Program-made: the position numbers and the translations under genes
The notes under the pieces: model-generated
What the model saw: only the letters and a program-made list of their open reading frames with translations
Database searches by the model: none
Told to the model about the DNA's origin: nothing
Assembly: GCA_035689115.1 (NCBI GenBank)
Contig: DASSMA010000043.1
Coordinates: forward strand, 9,435 to 73,434
Reading direction: 5' to 3'
Source: JAHFUS01 sp035689115
GTDB taxonomy: Bacteria; Actinomycetota; Acidimicrobiia; Acidimicrobiales; GCA-2861595
Length of the DNA stretch: 64,000 nt
Shown here: positions 23,609 to 32,260 of the stretch, piece by piece
Layout of the letters: each line of letters starts with the position of its first letter
Numbering within the stretch: position 1 is the stretch's first letter

Positions 23609-25157
23609 CACCACGAGGCGGCGGCCGGCGGCGCCACTGCCCCCGCTCGGGATCGGTCGTGTCGACCACCACGACGACCGGGCCGGGCTCGTCGGGCACC
23701 GGCTCGTCGGCCGGCGCCGGCCGCCGGGCTTTCCGCCGGCGGGCCGGCGTGGCGGCCGGCGCGCTCACGGCGGCCGGCTCGTCGGCCGGCGGCGGATCCG
23801 GGATGGCGGCGGGCGTGCGCTCGGCCCGAGGGGCGACCATGGCCAGCACGGCGACGAGGGCACCGGACGCGGCGGCCACCGCCGCGCCCCGGTCGTACGC
23901 AACCAGGCCGGTGGCCCTGGTCCACGCCCAGGTACCAGGCACGAGCACCAGCCACCCGGCGAGCACGAGGGCGGGAGCGGCGGCGGCGGCCGGGACGGTA
24001 CGCGGCAGGGACCGGTCCCCGTTCCGGGCAGCCAGCACCAGGCCGGCGAGGGCGGTCGCCGCCATCAGCAGCACGCCGGTCCCGCTGCGGCCGGCGGGCA
24101 CCACCGCGGCGGCGAGCGCCGCCGCACCCGGAACGGCCAGGAGGGCGCCGGCCGGGTCGTCGACGGCGAGGGCCAGGGCGGCGGCCGAGGCGAGGAGCGC
24201 CGCCACCGGCGCGTGGCCGGCAGCGGCGGCCAGGGCCAGCAGCGCCAGTGACAGGGCCGGTCGCCGAGGGAGGAAGGCGGCGGCGGCCACCGCCGCCACA
24301 CCGCCGGCCACCGCCACCGGCGTGGGGCGGGCGCCCGCCGCCGCGGCCACCGACACGACGAGGGCCGAAGGGACCAGACCCCACACCCGCCGGGCGCCCA
24401 GGGCGGCCGTCGCCGTCACGACGAGGGCGCCCAGCACCGCCAGCACCTGGTCCACGCCGCTGTCGGCGGGAAGGGCCCAGCGGAGCACGGCCGCCCGCTC
24501 GCTCAGCAGGGCGGCGAGCAGCAGCACGCAACCGCCGGCCGCACCGGCCGCCGCCGCCTCTGACACCGGCCGGCGGACCCAGCCCCCGATCTCGGCGGGG
24601 GCGGCGCCCCGGTCGGACTCGATCCACGCCGCCCGGCCGACGACGGCGGCGGCGGCGAGCGCCGCCACCGTCAGGACCGCAGCCAGGAGGCCGGTGTGGC
24701 CCGACCCGGCGGCGGCGGCGGCGGCCATCGGCAGCACGACGAGGGCGAGCGCGCCGGCCACCGCGTCGCCGACCCGGCGAGGACCCCAGCCGGCGGTGAC
24801 GAGGGCGGCGGTACCGGCCGCCGCGGCCGCCCCCTGTGCCGTCGTCGACACCGGCGACGGGCCGCCGCCGCCCACGGTGATCGCCACCCATGCCAGCGTG
24901 ACCACCGCCCCGGCGACCGGCCACAGCGAGGCGAGCGCCCCCGCCGGCGCCTGCGCGGCGGCGACGACCGCCTCCGCCCGTCGCCGCGCCGCCTTGGGGC
25001 GCGGGCGGGGGGCTTCGGCCGGGCGGTGCCGGTGTGCGGGCTGCCGGCGCCGGCGTGGCTCCGGAGGCGGATGGGGTCGGTTTCCGGTCTCGTCCGCCTC
25101 AGGGGCGGCCACCTTCCGCTCCCGCCGGCGCTGCCGGGCCGCGGCCGGCTCGGTCAT
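23601..25157 (-). CDS. Large alanine-rich polytopic membrane protein
   Basis: A 518-residue protein of extreme Ala/Val/Leu content that I cannot assign. A basic, Pro/Arg-rich cytoplasmic N-terminus of about 75 residues is followed by some twelve or more hydrophobic helices. A charged C-terminal tail ends in VVVVVDTTDPERGQWRRR. It starts at ATG 25157, overlapping the stop of the upstream membrane gene (ATGA), so the two probably work as a pair. The helix-rich, NuoN-like texture hints at a transporter or channel subunit, but no motif supports this. Confidence 0.65.
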   Translation of the reverse strand: MTEPAAARQRRRERKVAAPEADETGNRPHPPPEPRRRRQPAHRHRPAEAPRPRPKAARRRAEAVVAAAQAPAGALASLWPVAGAVVTLAWVAITVGGGGPSPVSTTAQGAAAAAGTAALVTAGWGPRRVGDAVAGALALVVLPMAAAAAAGSGHTGLLAAVLTVAALAAAAVVGRAAWIESDRGAAPAEIGGWVRRPVSEAAAAGAAGGCVLLLAALLSERAAVLRWALPADSGVDQVLAVLGALVVTATAALGARRVWGLVPSALVVSVAAAAGARPTPVAVAGGVAAVAAAAFLPRRPALSLALLALAAAAGHAPVAALLASAAALALAVDDPAGALLAVPGAAALAAAVVPAGRSGTGVLLMAATALAGLVLAARNGDRSLPRTVPAAAAAPALVLAGWLVLVPGTWAWTRATGLVAYDRGAAVAAASGALVAVLAMVAPRAERTPAAIPDPPPADEPAAVSAPAATPARRRKARRPAPADEPVPDEPGPVVVVVDTTDPERGQWRRRPPPRGVR

Positions 25158-25642
25158 CGGGCCACCGCGGCGAGCGCCAGGGAGGCCACCGCCAGCACGG
25201 CGGCGGCGGCGGCGGCCGGTCGCCGCGGCAGGCGGCGGCCGGCCAGCGCGGCCAGCCCCACCCCCACCAGGGCGCCGGCCACCCGCACGGCCAGGTCGGG
25301 CGCACCGCCCGGCGCCGGGCCGGCCACCACCAGGCCGGCGGTCGCCCCGAAGGCGAGGGCGGACCACCCGCCCGGGCAGGCGAGCAGGAGGGCGCCGGCG
25401 GCGCCCCAGGTGGAGGCGGCGGCCGCCGCCGATCCGGCGACGAGCCCCGGGCCGAGCACCGCCTGAGCGCCGGCCACGGCGTCGAGCGACGTGCTCCCCC
25501 ACCGCACGGCCACCGCCACCAGGGCGGCGAGTGCGGCGGCGGCGGCGAGCACGTCGCCGGCGGCCGCGCCGAGGAGCACGGCCAGCAGCACGATCTCCCC
25601 CGACGCGGTGACCGCCATGGTGGCGGCCGCCGCCGGCGCCAC
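25154..25642 (-). CDS. Alanine-rich membrane protein, partner of the downstream gene
   Basis: About 162 residues forming four to five hydrophobic helices (for example VLAAAAALAALVAVAV and GALLLACPGGWSALAFGATAGLVVAG). No family is recognised. The start is taken as GTG 25642, the first usable codon after the DUF5318 gene; ATG 25618 is an alternative. The stop overlaps the ATG of the larger membrane protein. The context resembles a small plus large membrane subunit pair. Confidence 0.55.
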   Translation of the reverse strand: MAPAAAATMAVTASGEIVLLAVLLGAAAGDVLAAAAALAALVAVAVRWGSTSLDAVAGAQAVLGPGLVAGSAAAAASTWGAAGALLLACPGGWSALAFGATAGLVVAGPAPGGAPDLAVRVAGALVGVGLAALAGRRLPRRPAAAAAAVLAVASLALAAVAR

Positions 25643-25671
25643 GAGCCGCAGGGGCCCGCCGCCGGCGTGGA

Positions 25672-26043
25672 TCAGGTGGAGGAGACGCGCCGCCGCCGGC
25701 CCGCGACGTACGTGCGGACCAGGTGGTTCCACGAGCACGCCGGGCACACCTCCACCACGTAACAGGCCACGTCGCCGGCCCGCCGGGTGAGCTTGGCCAG
25801 CTCGGCGGCGTCGGCGAAGGCGGCACCGCCCGGTGGGAGGCGGGGCCCGAAGGCATACGACACGTGCACGAGCGTGCGCTCGGCGCAGATCGGGCACGGC
25901 TGGCCGGCCGGCCGGCCGATGCCGTTGGCGACCCGGAGCAGCTCGGGATGGGCGTCGCACACGTCCTGGCGCGACAGGCGTCCCCTGCGGAACTCCTTCA
26001 CGATGGAGTTGCGGGCCAAGCGGTAGTCGATCTGGCCCGGCAT
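25672..26043 (-). CDS. DUF5318 family zinc-ribbon-like protein
   Basis: A 123-residue actinobacterial protein of unknown function. MPGQIDYRLARNSIVKEFRRG and DVCDAHPELLRVA form the N-terminal part. CPICAERTLVHVSYAFG and VVEVCPACSWNHL supply two CxxC pairs, suggesting a zinc ribbon. ATG 26043 is preferred over ATG 26106 because family members begin at this VDYRLAR-type segment. Confidence 0.82.
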   Translation of the reverse strand: MPGQIDYRLARNSIVKEFRRGRLSRQDVCDAHPELLRVANGIGRPAGQPCPICAERTLVHVSYAFGPRLPPGGAAFADAAELAKLTRRAGDVACYVVEVCPACSWNHLVRTYVAGRRRRVSST

Positions 26044-26173
26044 GGAGCGTGCGCCGCCGGCGCCCTGCACGCTCTCTGGGCGGAACGTCACGGCACGGCC
26101 CGCCATGGGCGCCCGTCGCGAATCATGGGCTCAGGGTAGCCGTCAGATCCTGTCCGGCCTTCACGGTCCGGGC

Positions 26174-26910
26174 TTACGCGGCCGCCATCCCGACGACCGG
26201 CTGGTTGAGGGGGGTGGCGCCCATGGAGCCGTGGTAGACGGCGTCGAAGGCGAAGACACCACCGTCGGCGGCCACGAACCAGTAGCCGCTGCCGTCGGGG
26301 TCGGCGGCCATGCCGACGATGGGCTGGTTGAGGCGGACGTTCCCGGTGGACCCGGCGAAGTTGGCCGAGCCGAAGGAGAAGATGCCGCCGTCGCGGGCGA
26401 CCAGCCAGTACCCCTTGCCGTCGGTTGCCGCGGCCATCCCGACCACCGGCTGGTTCAACGGCGTGCCGCCCATCGAGCCCGGGTAGAGGGCGTCGAAGGC
26501 GAAGACGCCGCCGTCGGCGGCCACGAACCAGTAGCCGCTGCCGTCGGGGTCGGCCGCCATGCCGACGATGGGCTGGTTGAGGTGCATGTCGCCGGTGGAC
26601 CCGGCGAAGCGGGCCGAGCCAAAGGCGAAGATGCCGCCGTCGCGGGCGACCAGCCAGTAGCCGGCGCCGTCGGGTGCGGCGGCCATGCCCACCACCGGCT
26701 GGTTGAGGTGCGTGCCGCCCATCGAGCCGTAGAACCCGGCGTCGAAGGCGAAGACGCCGCCGTCGGCGGCCACGAACCAGTAGCCGCTGCCGTCGGGGTC
26801 GGCCGCCATGCCGACGATGGGCTGGTTGAGGCGGATGTTCCCGGTGGACCCGGCGAAGGCGGCGTCGAAGGAGAAGATGCCGCCGTCGCGGGCGACCAGC
26901 CAGTACCCCG
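26174..26910 (-). repeat. Tandem 249-nt coding repeats
   Basis: The C-terminal third of the secreted protein is built of nearly identical 249-nt units, each encoding an A+B pair of 41 and 42 residues. For example AGTAGCCGCTGCCGTCGGGG recurs at about 26281, 26530 and 26779. High DNA identity implies recent duplication or ongoing gene conversion. Confidence 0.85.
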
Positions 26911-28531
26911 GCGCCTCGGTGACCGTGGGCCCGACGCCCGTGGCTGCGTCGCCGGCCGGGTTGGTGACCGTGACGGTGCGGGCGCCGGCCGCCGAGCCGA
27001 ACGGCACCACGACGGAGACCTCCAGCCGCGTCGACGACACGAACCGCACCGCCCCGACGACGACGCCGGGGCCGAACGACACGTCCGGCGTGGCGGTGAA
27101 CCCGCTACCGGTGACGCCCACCGTGCGGCGGGCGCCGGGTCGCAGCGCCGGCACGTCCACGGCGGCGACCTCCGGCGTGGCCAGCGTCCGGACGTAGACG
27201 TCGGATGCGCTGGTGCCGTCGGCGGGGTCGAGGTCGGAGGCCAGCGAGTCGAAAGCCACGTACCGGCCGTCGCCGCCGAGCGACGACGCGGTGGTGCCGC
27301 TGGCCGCGTTCCCCTTGGCACCGGCCGCGCCGGACGCCCGGGACGCCAGGGTGGTGGTGGCGGTGGCCAGGTCGCGCACGTAGACGTCGAGGGTGGTGTC
27401 GGCGTCGGCTGGGTCGAGATCGGTGGCCGCCGACGTGAACGACACCTGCGTCCCGTCGGCGCTGACGTCGGCCCGGTTGGATGCGCCGTTGCCCTTGGCC
27501 CCCGACGCGCCGGTGGCCCGCGAGACGAGCGTGGTGGCGGCGCCGTCCAGGTCGCGGGCGTAGACGTCGCGCAGCGAATCCGAGTCGTCGGGATCGAGGT
27601 TGGTGGCGATGCTGTCGAACACGACGACCCGCCCGTCGGCGCTCAGCTGGGGGGCGCCCGACGAGCTGCCGTTGCCCTTGGCCCCCGACACGCCGGTGGC
27701 CCGCGAGACGAGCGTGGTGGTGGTGGCGGCCAGGTCGCGGACGTAGACGTCGAGGGCGAGGTCGGCGTCGCCGGCGTCGAGGTTGTTGGCGGCGCTCACG
27801 AACGCCACCCTCGAACCGTCGGCGCTGATCGCCCCCGCCGTGCTCAGCCCGTTGCCCTTGGCGCCGGCCGCCCCGCTCGCCCGGCTGGCCAGGGTGGTGG
27901 TGGCCGCGGCCACGTCCCGGACGTACACGTCCACCTGCCCGTCGGCGTCGGCGGGGTCGAGGTTGGCGGCGATGGTGCTGAAGGCGACCCGGCCGCCGTC
28001 GCCGTCGATGGACGGGGCGTTGGCCACGTTGTCGGCCTTGGCCCCGGCCGGACCGGTCGCCCGGCTGACCAGGACCGTCGTGCCGGCGACCAGGTCGCGG
28101 ACGTACACGTCGGTGGTGGCGTCGGTGTCGGCCGGGTCGAGGTTGGTGGCGGCGGAGGCGAAGGCCACCACCTTCCCGTCGGCGCTGATCGACGGGGCCC
28201 GGCTGGCGCCGTTGCCCTTGGCCCCCGAGGCGCCCGTCGCCCGGCTGACCAGGGTGACGGCGCCCGAGCGCCGGTCGCGGACGTAGACGTCGCTCACCGC
28301 ATCAGGATCGTCGGGGCTCAGGTTGGCGGCAGCCGACTCGAATGCCACGTAGCGCCCGTCGGCGCTGATCGACGGGGCGGTGCTGGCGCCGCTCGCCGCC
28401 GGACCGGCGCCGGCCGCCCGGCTCACCAGGTCGGTGGTGGGCGGCCCGGCCGCCGAGGCGGCGGGGGCGGCGGCGGTGAGGCCGGCGACGGCGAGCAGGA
28501 GGACCGGCGTGGCGGCCAGGCGACGGCGCAT
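26174..28531 (-). CDS. Large secreted repeat protein: PD40/TolB-like repeats, IPT-like domain, and WG-like repeats
   Basis: A 785-residue exported protein. A signal peptide ends near AAPAASA. Residues about 35-450 hold seven 60-residue repeats of the type SISADGRYVAFxSAAxNLDPxDxD...DVYVRDL, a TolB/PD40 beta-propeller pattern. An IPT/Ig-like domain follows (RRTVGVTGSGFTATPDVSFG to about residue 540). Six or seven alternating 41-42-residue repeats complete it (GYWLVARDGGIFSFG and GYWFVAADGGVFAFD). It is likely a cell-surface or extracellular binding protein; no catalytic residues are visible. Confidence 0.8.
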   Translation of the reverse strand: MRRRLAATPVLLLAVAGLTAAAPAASAAGPPTTDLVSRAAGAGPAASGASTAPSISADGRYVAFESAAANLSPDDPDAVSDVYVRDRRSGAVTLVSRATGASGAKGNGASRAPSISADGKVVAFASAATNLDPADTDATTDVYVRDLVAGTTVLVSRATGPAGAKADNVANAPSIDGDGGRVAFSTIAANLDPADADGQVDVYVRDVAAATTTLASRASGAAGAKGNGLSTAGAISADGSRVAFVSAANNLDAGDADLALDVYVRDLAATTTTLVSRATGVSGAKGNGSSSGAPQLSADGRVVVFDSIATNLDPDDSDSLRDVYARDLDGAATTLVSRATGASGAKGNGASNRADVSADGTQVSFTSAATDLDPADADTTLDVYVRDLATATTTLASRASGAAGAKGNAASGTTASSLGGDGRYVAFDSLASDLDPADGTSASDVYVRTLATPEVAAVDVPALRPGARRTVGVTGSGFTATPDVSFGPGVVVGAVRFVSSTRLEVSVVVPFGSAAGARTVTVTNPAGDAATGVGPTVTEAPGYWLVARDGGIFSFDAAFAGSTGNIRLNQPIVGMAADPDGSGYWFVAADGGVFAFDAGFYGSMGGTHLNQPVVGMAAAPDGAGYWLVARDGGIFAFGSARFAGSTGDMHLNQPIVGMAADPDGSGYWFVAADGGVFAFDALYPGSMGGTPLNQPVVGMAAATDGKGYWLVARDGGIFSFGSANFAGSTGNVRLNQPIVGMAADPDGSGYWFVAADGGVFAFDAVYHGSMGATPLNQPVVGMAAA

Positions 28532-28595
28532 GGGGACCCCCGAGATCTCGACATCCGCCGCCGTGGACGGGTCCGAGCCTAGCGAAGGGGGGCTC

Positions 28596-28624
28596 TTGTC
28601 GGATGGGCGGACCGCGAGTATGCT
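28596..28624 (+). promoter_or_regulatory. Promoter of the padR-ino1 operon
   Basis: TTGTCG (28596-28601), a 17-nt spacer and TATGCT (28619-28624) make a well-spaced sigma-70-type promoter. Transcription would begin near 28631, immediately before the palindromic operator. Confidence 0.65.
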
Positions 28625-28631
28625 GCGCCTG

Positions 28632-28652
28632 GATATATCGATCCGATACATC
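28632..28652. promoter_or_regulatory. Probable PadR operator
   Basis: GATATATCG-ATC-CGATACATC is a 21-nt inverted repeat with 8 of 9 matching arm positions, placed at the predicted transcription start of the PadR gene. The AT-rich palindrome stands out in this GC-rich sequence and fits autorepression by PadR. Confidence 0.65.
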
Positions 28653-28663
28653 GGAGCGTAAGG

Positions 28664-29278
28664 TTGCTGGAGTTGGCCATCCTCGGGCTCCTCAAGGAGC
28701 ACGAGCTGCACGGGTACGAGCTGAAGAAGCGGCTGGGCGAGATGCTCGGCCCGCTGTCGAGCGTGTCGTTCGGCTCGCTCTATCCCGCCCTGGCCCGGCT
28801 CGAAGCGGCCGGCGCCGTCAAGGCGGTGGAGGCCAACGCCTCGCCGCGGTTCACCCCCGTCCCCATGACCGGCTCCCTCGGCGGCGAGCTGGCCGCCTAC
28901 CGCGCCCGCCGGGCGGCCGCCAAGCCGCCCAAGGCGGGGAGGGCCAGGAAGGTCTACGGCATCACCGAGCGGGGCGAGCGGCTGTTCGCCGACCTGCTGG
29001 TGGCCGAGGGGGCCACCTCCGACGACGACCGGGGCTTCACCCTCCGCGTCGCCTTCGCCCGCTACCTGCCGGTCGACGCCCGCATCGGGCTGTTCGAGCG
29101 GCGGCGGGCCCTGCTGGTGGAACGCCTCGCCAAGGCCCGGAGCGCCATCCGGGCCCAGCGCGAACGGATGGACAACTACTCCCGCTCCCTGTTGGAGCAC
29201 GGCACCGAGGCCACGGAGCGAGACATCTCCTGGCTCGACGCCCTCATCGCCGCCGAGCGGCAGGAGGAACCCACATGA
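28664..29278 (+). CDS. PadR-family transcriptional regulator
   Basis: A 204-residue repressor-type protein. The winged helix is at the N-terminus (LELAILGLLKEHELHGYELKK, FGSLYPALARLEAAGAV, KVYGITERGERLF) with a 45-residue insertion between wing strands. The C-terminal Vir_C-like helices (RALLVERLAKARSAI) would dimerise. The start is TTG 28664 with GGAG 8 nt upstream. The stop overlaps the ino1 start (ATGA), so it most likely controls inositol synthesis together with itself through the operator at 28632-28652. Confidence 0.9.
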   Translation: MLELAILGLLKEHELHGYELKKRLGEMLGPLSSVSFGSLYPALARLEAAGAVKAVEANASPRFTPVPMTGSLGGELAAYRARRAAAKPPKAGRARKVYGITERGERLFADLLVAEGATSDDDRGFTLRVAFARYLPVDARIGLFERRRALLVERLAKARSAIRAQRERMDNYSRSLLEHGTEATERDISWLDALIAAERQEEPT

Positions 29279-30345
29279 GCACCGTGAAGCTCGCCATCGC
29301 CGGCGTCGGGAACTGCGCCAGTTCCCTGCTCCAGGGCATCGAGTACTACCGCAGCGCCGACCCCGCGGACACCGTCCCCGGCCTCATGCACGTGGTGCTG
29401 GGCGGCTACCACGTGGGCGACGTCGAGGTGGTCGCCGCCTTCGACGTCGACGCCGCCAAGGTCGGCGTCGACCTCGGGAAGGCCATCTTCTCCGGGCAGA
29501 ACAACACGATCCGCTTCTCCTCGGTGGGCCACCTGGGCGTCACCGTCCAGCGGGGCCCAACCTTCGACGGGCTGGGCAAGTACTACCGGGCCACGGTGGA
29601 GGAATCCCCCGAGGAGCCGGTCGACGTGGCCGCCGCCCTGCGGGCGTCCGGCGCCGACGTGCTCGTCGCCTACCTGCCCGTCGGCTCCGAGGAGGCCCAG
29701 AAGCACTACGCCCAGGCCTGCCTCGACGCCGGCGTGGCCTTCGTCAACGCCATCCCGGTGTTCATCGCCAGCGACCCCGTGTGGGCCCGGAAGTTCGAGG
29801 ACGCCGGCGTCCCCATCGTGGGCGACGACATCAAGAGCCAGGTCGGCGCCACCATCGTCCACCGCATGCTGGCCCGCCTGTTCGAGGACCGCGGCATGGT
29901 GCTCGACCGCACCTACCAGCTCAACGTGGGCGGCAACATGGACTTCAAGAACATGCTCGAGCGGGAGCGGCTCGAGTCCAAGAAGATCTCCAAGACCCAG
30001 TCGGTCACCTCCCAGCTCGACAACGGCATCGCCGCCGACGACGTGCACATCGGCCCGTCCGACCACGTCGCCTGGCTGGAGGACCGCAAGTGGGCCTACA
30101 TCCGCCTGGAGGGCCGCAACTTCGGCGACGTGCCCCTCAACGTGGAGCTGAAGCTCGAGGTGTGGGACTCGCCCAACTCGGCCGGCGTCATCATCGACGC
30201 CGTCCGCTGCGCCAAGCTGGCCCTCGACCGCGGCATCGGCGGCCCGCTGCTCGGCCCGTCGGCCTACTTCATGAAGTCCCCGCCGGTGCAGTACCGGGAC
30301 GAGGACGCCCACCGCATGGTGGAGGAGTTCGCCGCCGGGGAGTAG
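29275..30345 (+). CDS. ino1: myo-Inositol-1-phosphate synthase
   Basis: NAD-dependent conversion of glucose-6-phosphate to inositol-1-phosphate, the entry to phosphatidylinositol, mycothiol and related compounds in actinobacteria. At 356 residues it is the short actinobacterial/archaeal form. The Rossmann motif is IAGVGNCASSLLQG; YLPVGSEEAQKHYAQACLDAG, DDIKSQVGATIVHR and NVGGNMDFKNM are the synthase blocks. The start at ATG 29275 has AGGAGG 6 nt upstream. Confidence 0.96.
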   Translation: MSTVKLAIAGVGNCASSLLQGIEYYRSADPADTVPGLMHVVLGGYHVGDVEVVAAFDVDAAKVGVDLGKAIFSGQNNTIRFSSVGHLGVTVQRGPTFDGLGKYYRATVEESPEEPVDVAAALRASGADVLVAYLPVGSEEAQKHYAQACLDAGVAFVNAIPVFIASDPVWARKFEDAGVPIVGDDIKSQVGATIVHRMLARLFEDRGMVLDRTYQLNVGGNMDFKNMLERERLESKKISKTQSVTSQLDNGIAADDVHIGPSDHVAWLEDRKWAYIRLEGRNFGDVPLNVELKLEVWDSPNSAGVIIDAVRCAKLALDRGIGGPLLGPSAYFMKSPPVQYRDEDAHRMVEEFAAGE

Positions 30346-30347
30346 GC

Positions 30348-30680
30348 CTAGCCCGGCACCCGCGCCCGGAACCAGGCGTCGAAGGCCGAGGTGCGGATCG
30401 GCAGCTCCCACCAGGTGACCTCCGTGCCGAGGCGCTCGGAGAGGCGCCCGGCCAGGCGGGCCCGGCTGCGGGCCAGGACGATCAGCGCCGCCACGACGGC
30501 CACGATGCAGAACGTCGCCGTCCACAGGTCGGCCGCCGCCATGGTGTCGGCCACGAAGGTGTAGACGACCCCGAGCACCAGGATCACCGTGCCGAGCACC
30601 TGGGTGAGGCGCGCGCTCCGCCGCAGCTGGCGGGCCGCCTCGGCCCCGATCGCCGGCTCCCACCGCTCCGCCACGTCCAT
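30348..30680 (-). CDS. Small membrane protein
   Basis: A 110-residue protein with two membrane helices (about residues 28-48 and 53-72) and a C-terminal soluble part containing TEVTWWELPIRTSAFDAWF. No family is recognised. ATG 30680 is preferred because GAGGA lies 6 nt before it; an ATG at 30758 would overlap the divergent methyltransferase start. It ends 2 nt from the convergent ino1 gene. Confidence 0.6.
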   Translation of the reverse strand: MDVAERWEPAIGAEAARQLRRSARLTQVLGTVILVLGVVYTFVADTMAAADLWTATFCIVAVVAALIVLARSRARLAGRLSERLGTEVTWWELPIRTSAFDAWFRARVPG

Positions 30681-30756
30681 CGGGTCCTCAGCGTACGACC
30701 TCGGCCGGCCGCTCCAGAAGTCGGGCCGGTGGCCGGCCGCCTCCGCCTGTAGCAAC

Positions 30757-31503
30757 ATGCGTGCCGTGCCCGACAACGTTGCGGCCTGGGACGAAGCGGC
30801 GGACGCCTACCTGGCGGCCGCCCACCTGCCCACCGACGTCGTGCACTACGGCGCCGACATCGGCACCGAGACCGAGCTGCGCCTGCTCCACGACCTGAAG
30901 GGCAAGCGCGTCCTGGAGCTCGGGTGCGGCGCCGCCCAGAACTCGGTCGTGTTCGCCAAGCAGGGCGCCATCGCCATCGCCGTCGACTCCTCGGCCGGGA
31001 TGCTGGCCCACGCCCGCCGCCTGTGCGAGCAGGAGGCGGTTCGGGTGGAGCTGCGCCACTGCGACATGGCCGACCTGGCCTTCGTGCGGGCCGACTCCGT
31101 GGACCTGGTGTTCAGCGCCGACGCCTTCGGCTACGTGGAGGACCTGAGCCGGGTGTTCCGCCAGGTGCACCGGGTGCTGCGCACCGACGCCCCGCTGGTG
31201 TTCAGCATCGCCCACCCCGCCTGGCACCTGCTCGACGCCGACCACCCCGACCATCCCATGCTCGTGCGCCGGTCGTACTTCGACCGCGAGCCCGTCGAGG
31301 TCCACCGCTTCGGCACCACCTTCACCGAGCACCACCACACCGTCGCCGACCTGCACACCGCCCTCGTCCGCTCCAGCTTCCACGTCGACGTGCTCCTCGA
31401 GCCGCAGCCGACGTCGGTCGGCCCCCGTAGCCACCAGTGGCGCGACGCCGCCCGCTACGTCCCCCGCACCCTGGTGGTGCGGGCCCGCAAGCTCGGCAAC
31501 TGA
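30757..31503 (+). CDS. Class I SAM-dependent methyltransferase
   Basis: A 248-residue methyltransferase of unknown substrate. Motif I is VLELGCGAAQNSVVFAKQGA, followed by VDSSAGML (acidic loop), RHCDMADLAF, and DLVFSADAFGYVEDLSRVF with a type-11 methyltransferase layout. GTG 30766 is an alternative start. It is divergent from the small membrane protein. Confidence 0.85.
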   Translation: MRAVPDNVAAWDEAADAYLAAAHLPTDVVHYGADIGTETELRLLHDLKGKRVLELGCGAAQNSVVFAKQGAIAIAVDSSAGMLAHARRLCEQEAVRVELRHCDMADLAFVRADSVDLVFSADAFGYVEDLSRVFRQVHRVLRTDAPLVFSIAHPAWHLLDADHPDHPMLVRRSYFDREPVEVHRFGTTFTEHHHTVADLHTALVRSSFHVDVLLEPQPTSVGPRSHQWRDAARYVPRTLVVRARKLGN

Positions 31504-31514
31504 CGGACACCCCC

Positions 31515-32222
31515 ATGGACGAGCGGCTGGTGCTCTGGGATGTGGACGGCACGCTCCTGCGCACGGAGGGGGTGGCGCAACAGGCCTTCGACCTGGCCGC
31601 CGAGCACGTCCTCGGCCGCCCGCCGGGCGCCCACGAGGTGCGCATGAGCGGCAAGACCGACCCGCTCATCGCCCTGGAGATCCTGGCCTTCGCCGGCCTG
31701 GACGAGGAGGAGGCCCACCGCCTCCTGCCCGACGTCCTGGCCCGGCTGGAAGCGGAGCTGGCGGCGGCCGAGCACCTGGTGCGCGAGCAGGGCCGGGCCC
31801 TGCCCGGCGTCCCCGAGGTACTGGAGGCGCTCCACCACCACCCGGGCGTCGTCCAGTCCCTCCTCACCGGCAACCTGGCGGCCAACGCGGTCGTGAAGAT
31901 CCGGGCCTTCGGCCTCGACCGGTGGATCGACGCCGACGTCGGCGCCTACGGCAGCGACCACCTCGACCGTGACGAGCTGGTCCCGATCGCCCTGGAGCGG
32001 GTCGAGTGCCTCCGCGGCCGCCGCCTCACCCCCGCCGACGTGTGGGTCGTGGGCGACACCCCCCGCGACCTGGCCTGCGCCCGGGCCGGGGGCGCCCGGT
32101 GCCTGCTCGTCGCCACCGGCCGCTTCGCCATCGAGGAGCTGGCCGACCTGGGGGCCGACGAGCTCCTCCCCGACCTCACCGACACCGCCGCAGTCCTGGA
32201 GATCCTGCTCCCGAGTACATAG
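31515..32222 (+). CDS. HAD-family phosphatase
   Basis: A 235-residue hydrolase of the phosphoglycolate-phosphatase-like group. Motif I is WDVDGTLLRT, motif II LTGN, motif III lies near LVPIALERV, and motif IV is VWVVGDTPRDLACARAGG. The substrate is unknown. The last residues (LPST) and the TAG stop are encoded by the dispersed palindrome at 32208-32252, exactly as in the NrfD gene at 554-1429. Confidence 0.88.
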   Translation: MDERLVLWDVDGTLLRTEGVAQQAFDLAAEHVLGRPPGAHEVRMSGKTDPLIALEILAFAGLDEEEAHRLLPDVLARLEAELAAAEHLVREQGRALPGVPEVLEALHHHPGVVQSLLTGNLAANAVVKIRAFGLDRWIDADVGAYGSDHLDRDELVPIALERVECLRGRRLTPADVWVVGDTPRDLACARAGGARCLLVATGRFAIEELADLGADELLPDLTDTAAVLEILLPST

Positions 32223-32252
32223 GGTGCGGATTCCGCACCCTATGTACTCGGG
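32208..32252. repeat. Dispersed palindromic repeat, copy 2
   Basis: Positions 32208-32249 are identical to 1415-1456. In this copy the inverted repeat extends by three more pairs (CCC/GGG, 32210-32252), giving 21-bp arms. It lies between the convergent HAD and pcnA genes and supplies the HAD stop codon. Confidence 0.85.
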
Positions 32253-32260
32253 TTCGGCGG

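Noticed and set aside
26174..26910. CRISPR-like regular repeats
   Set aside because: The 249-nt units are in-frame coding repeats without unique spacers, and no cas genes are present.
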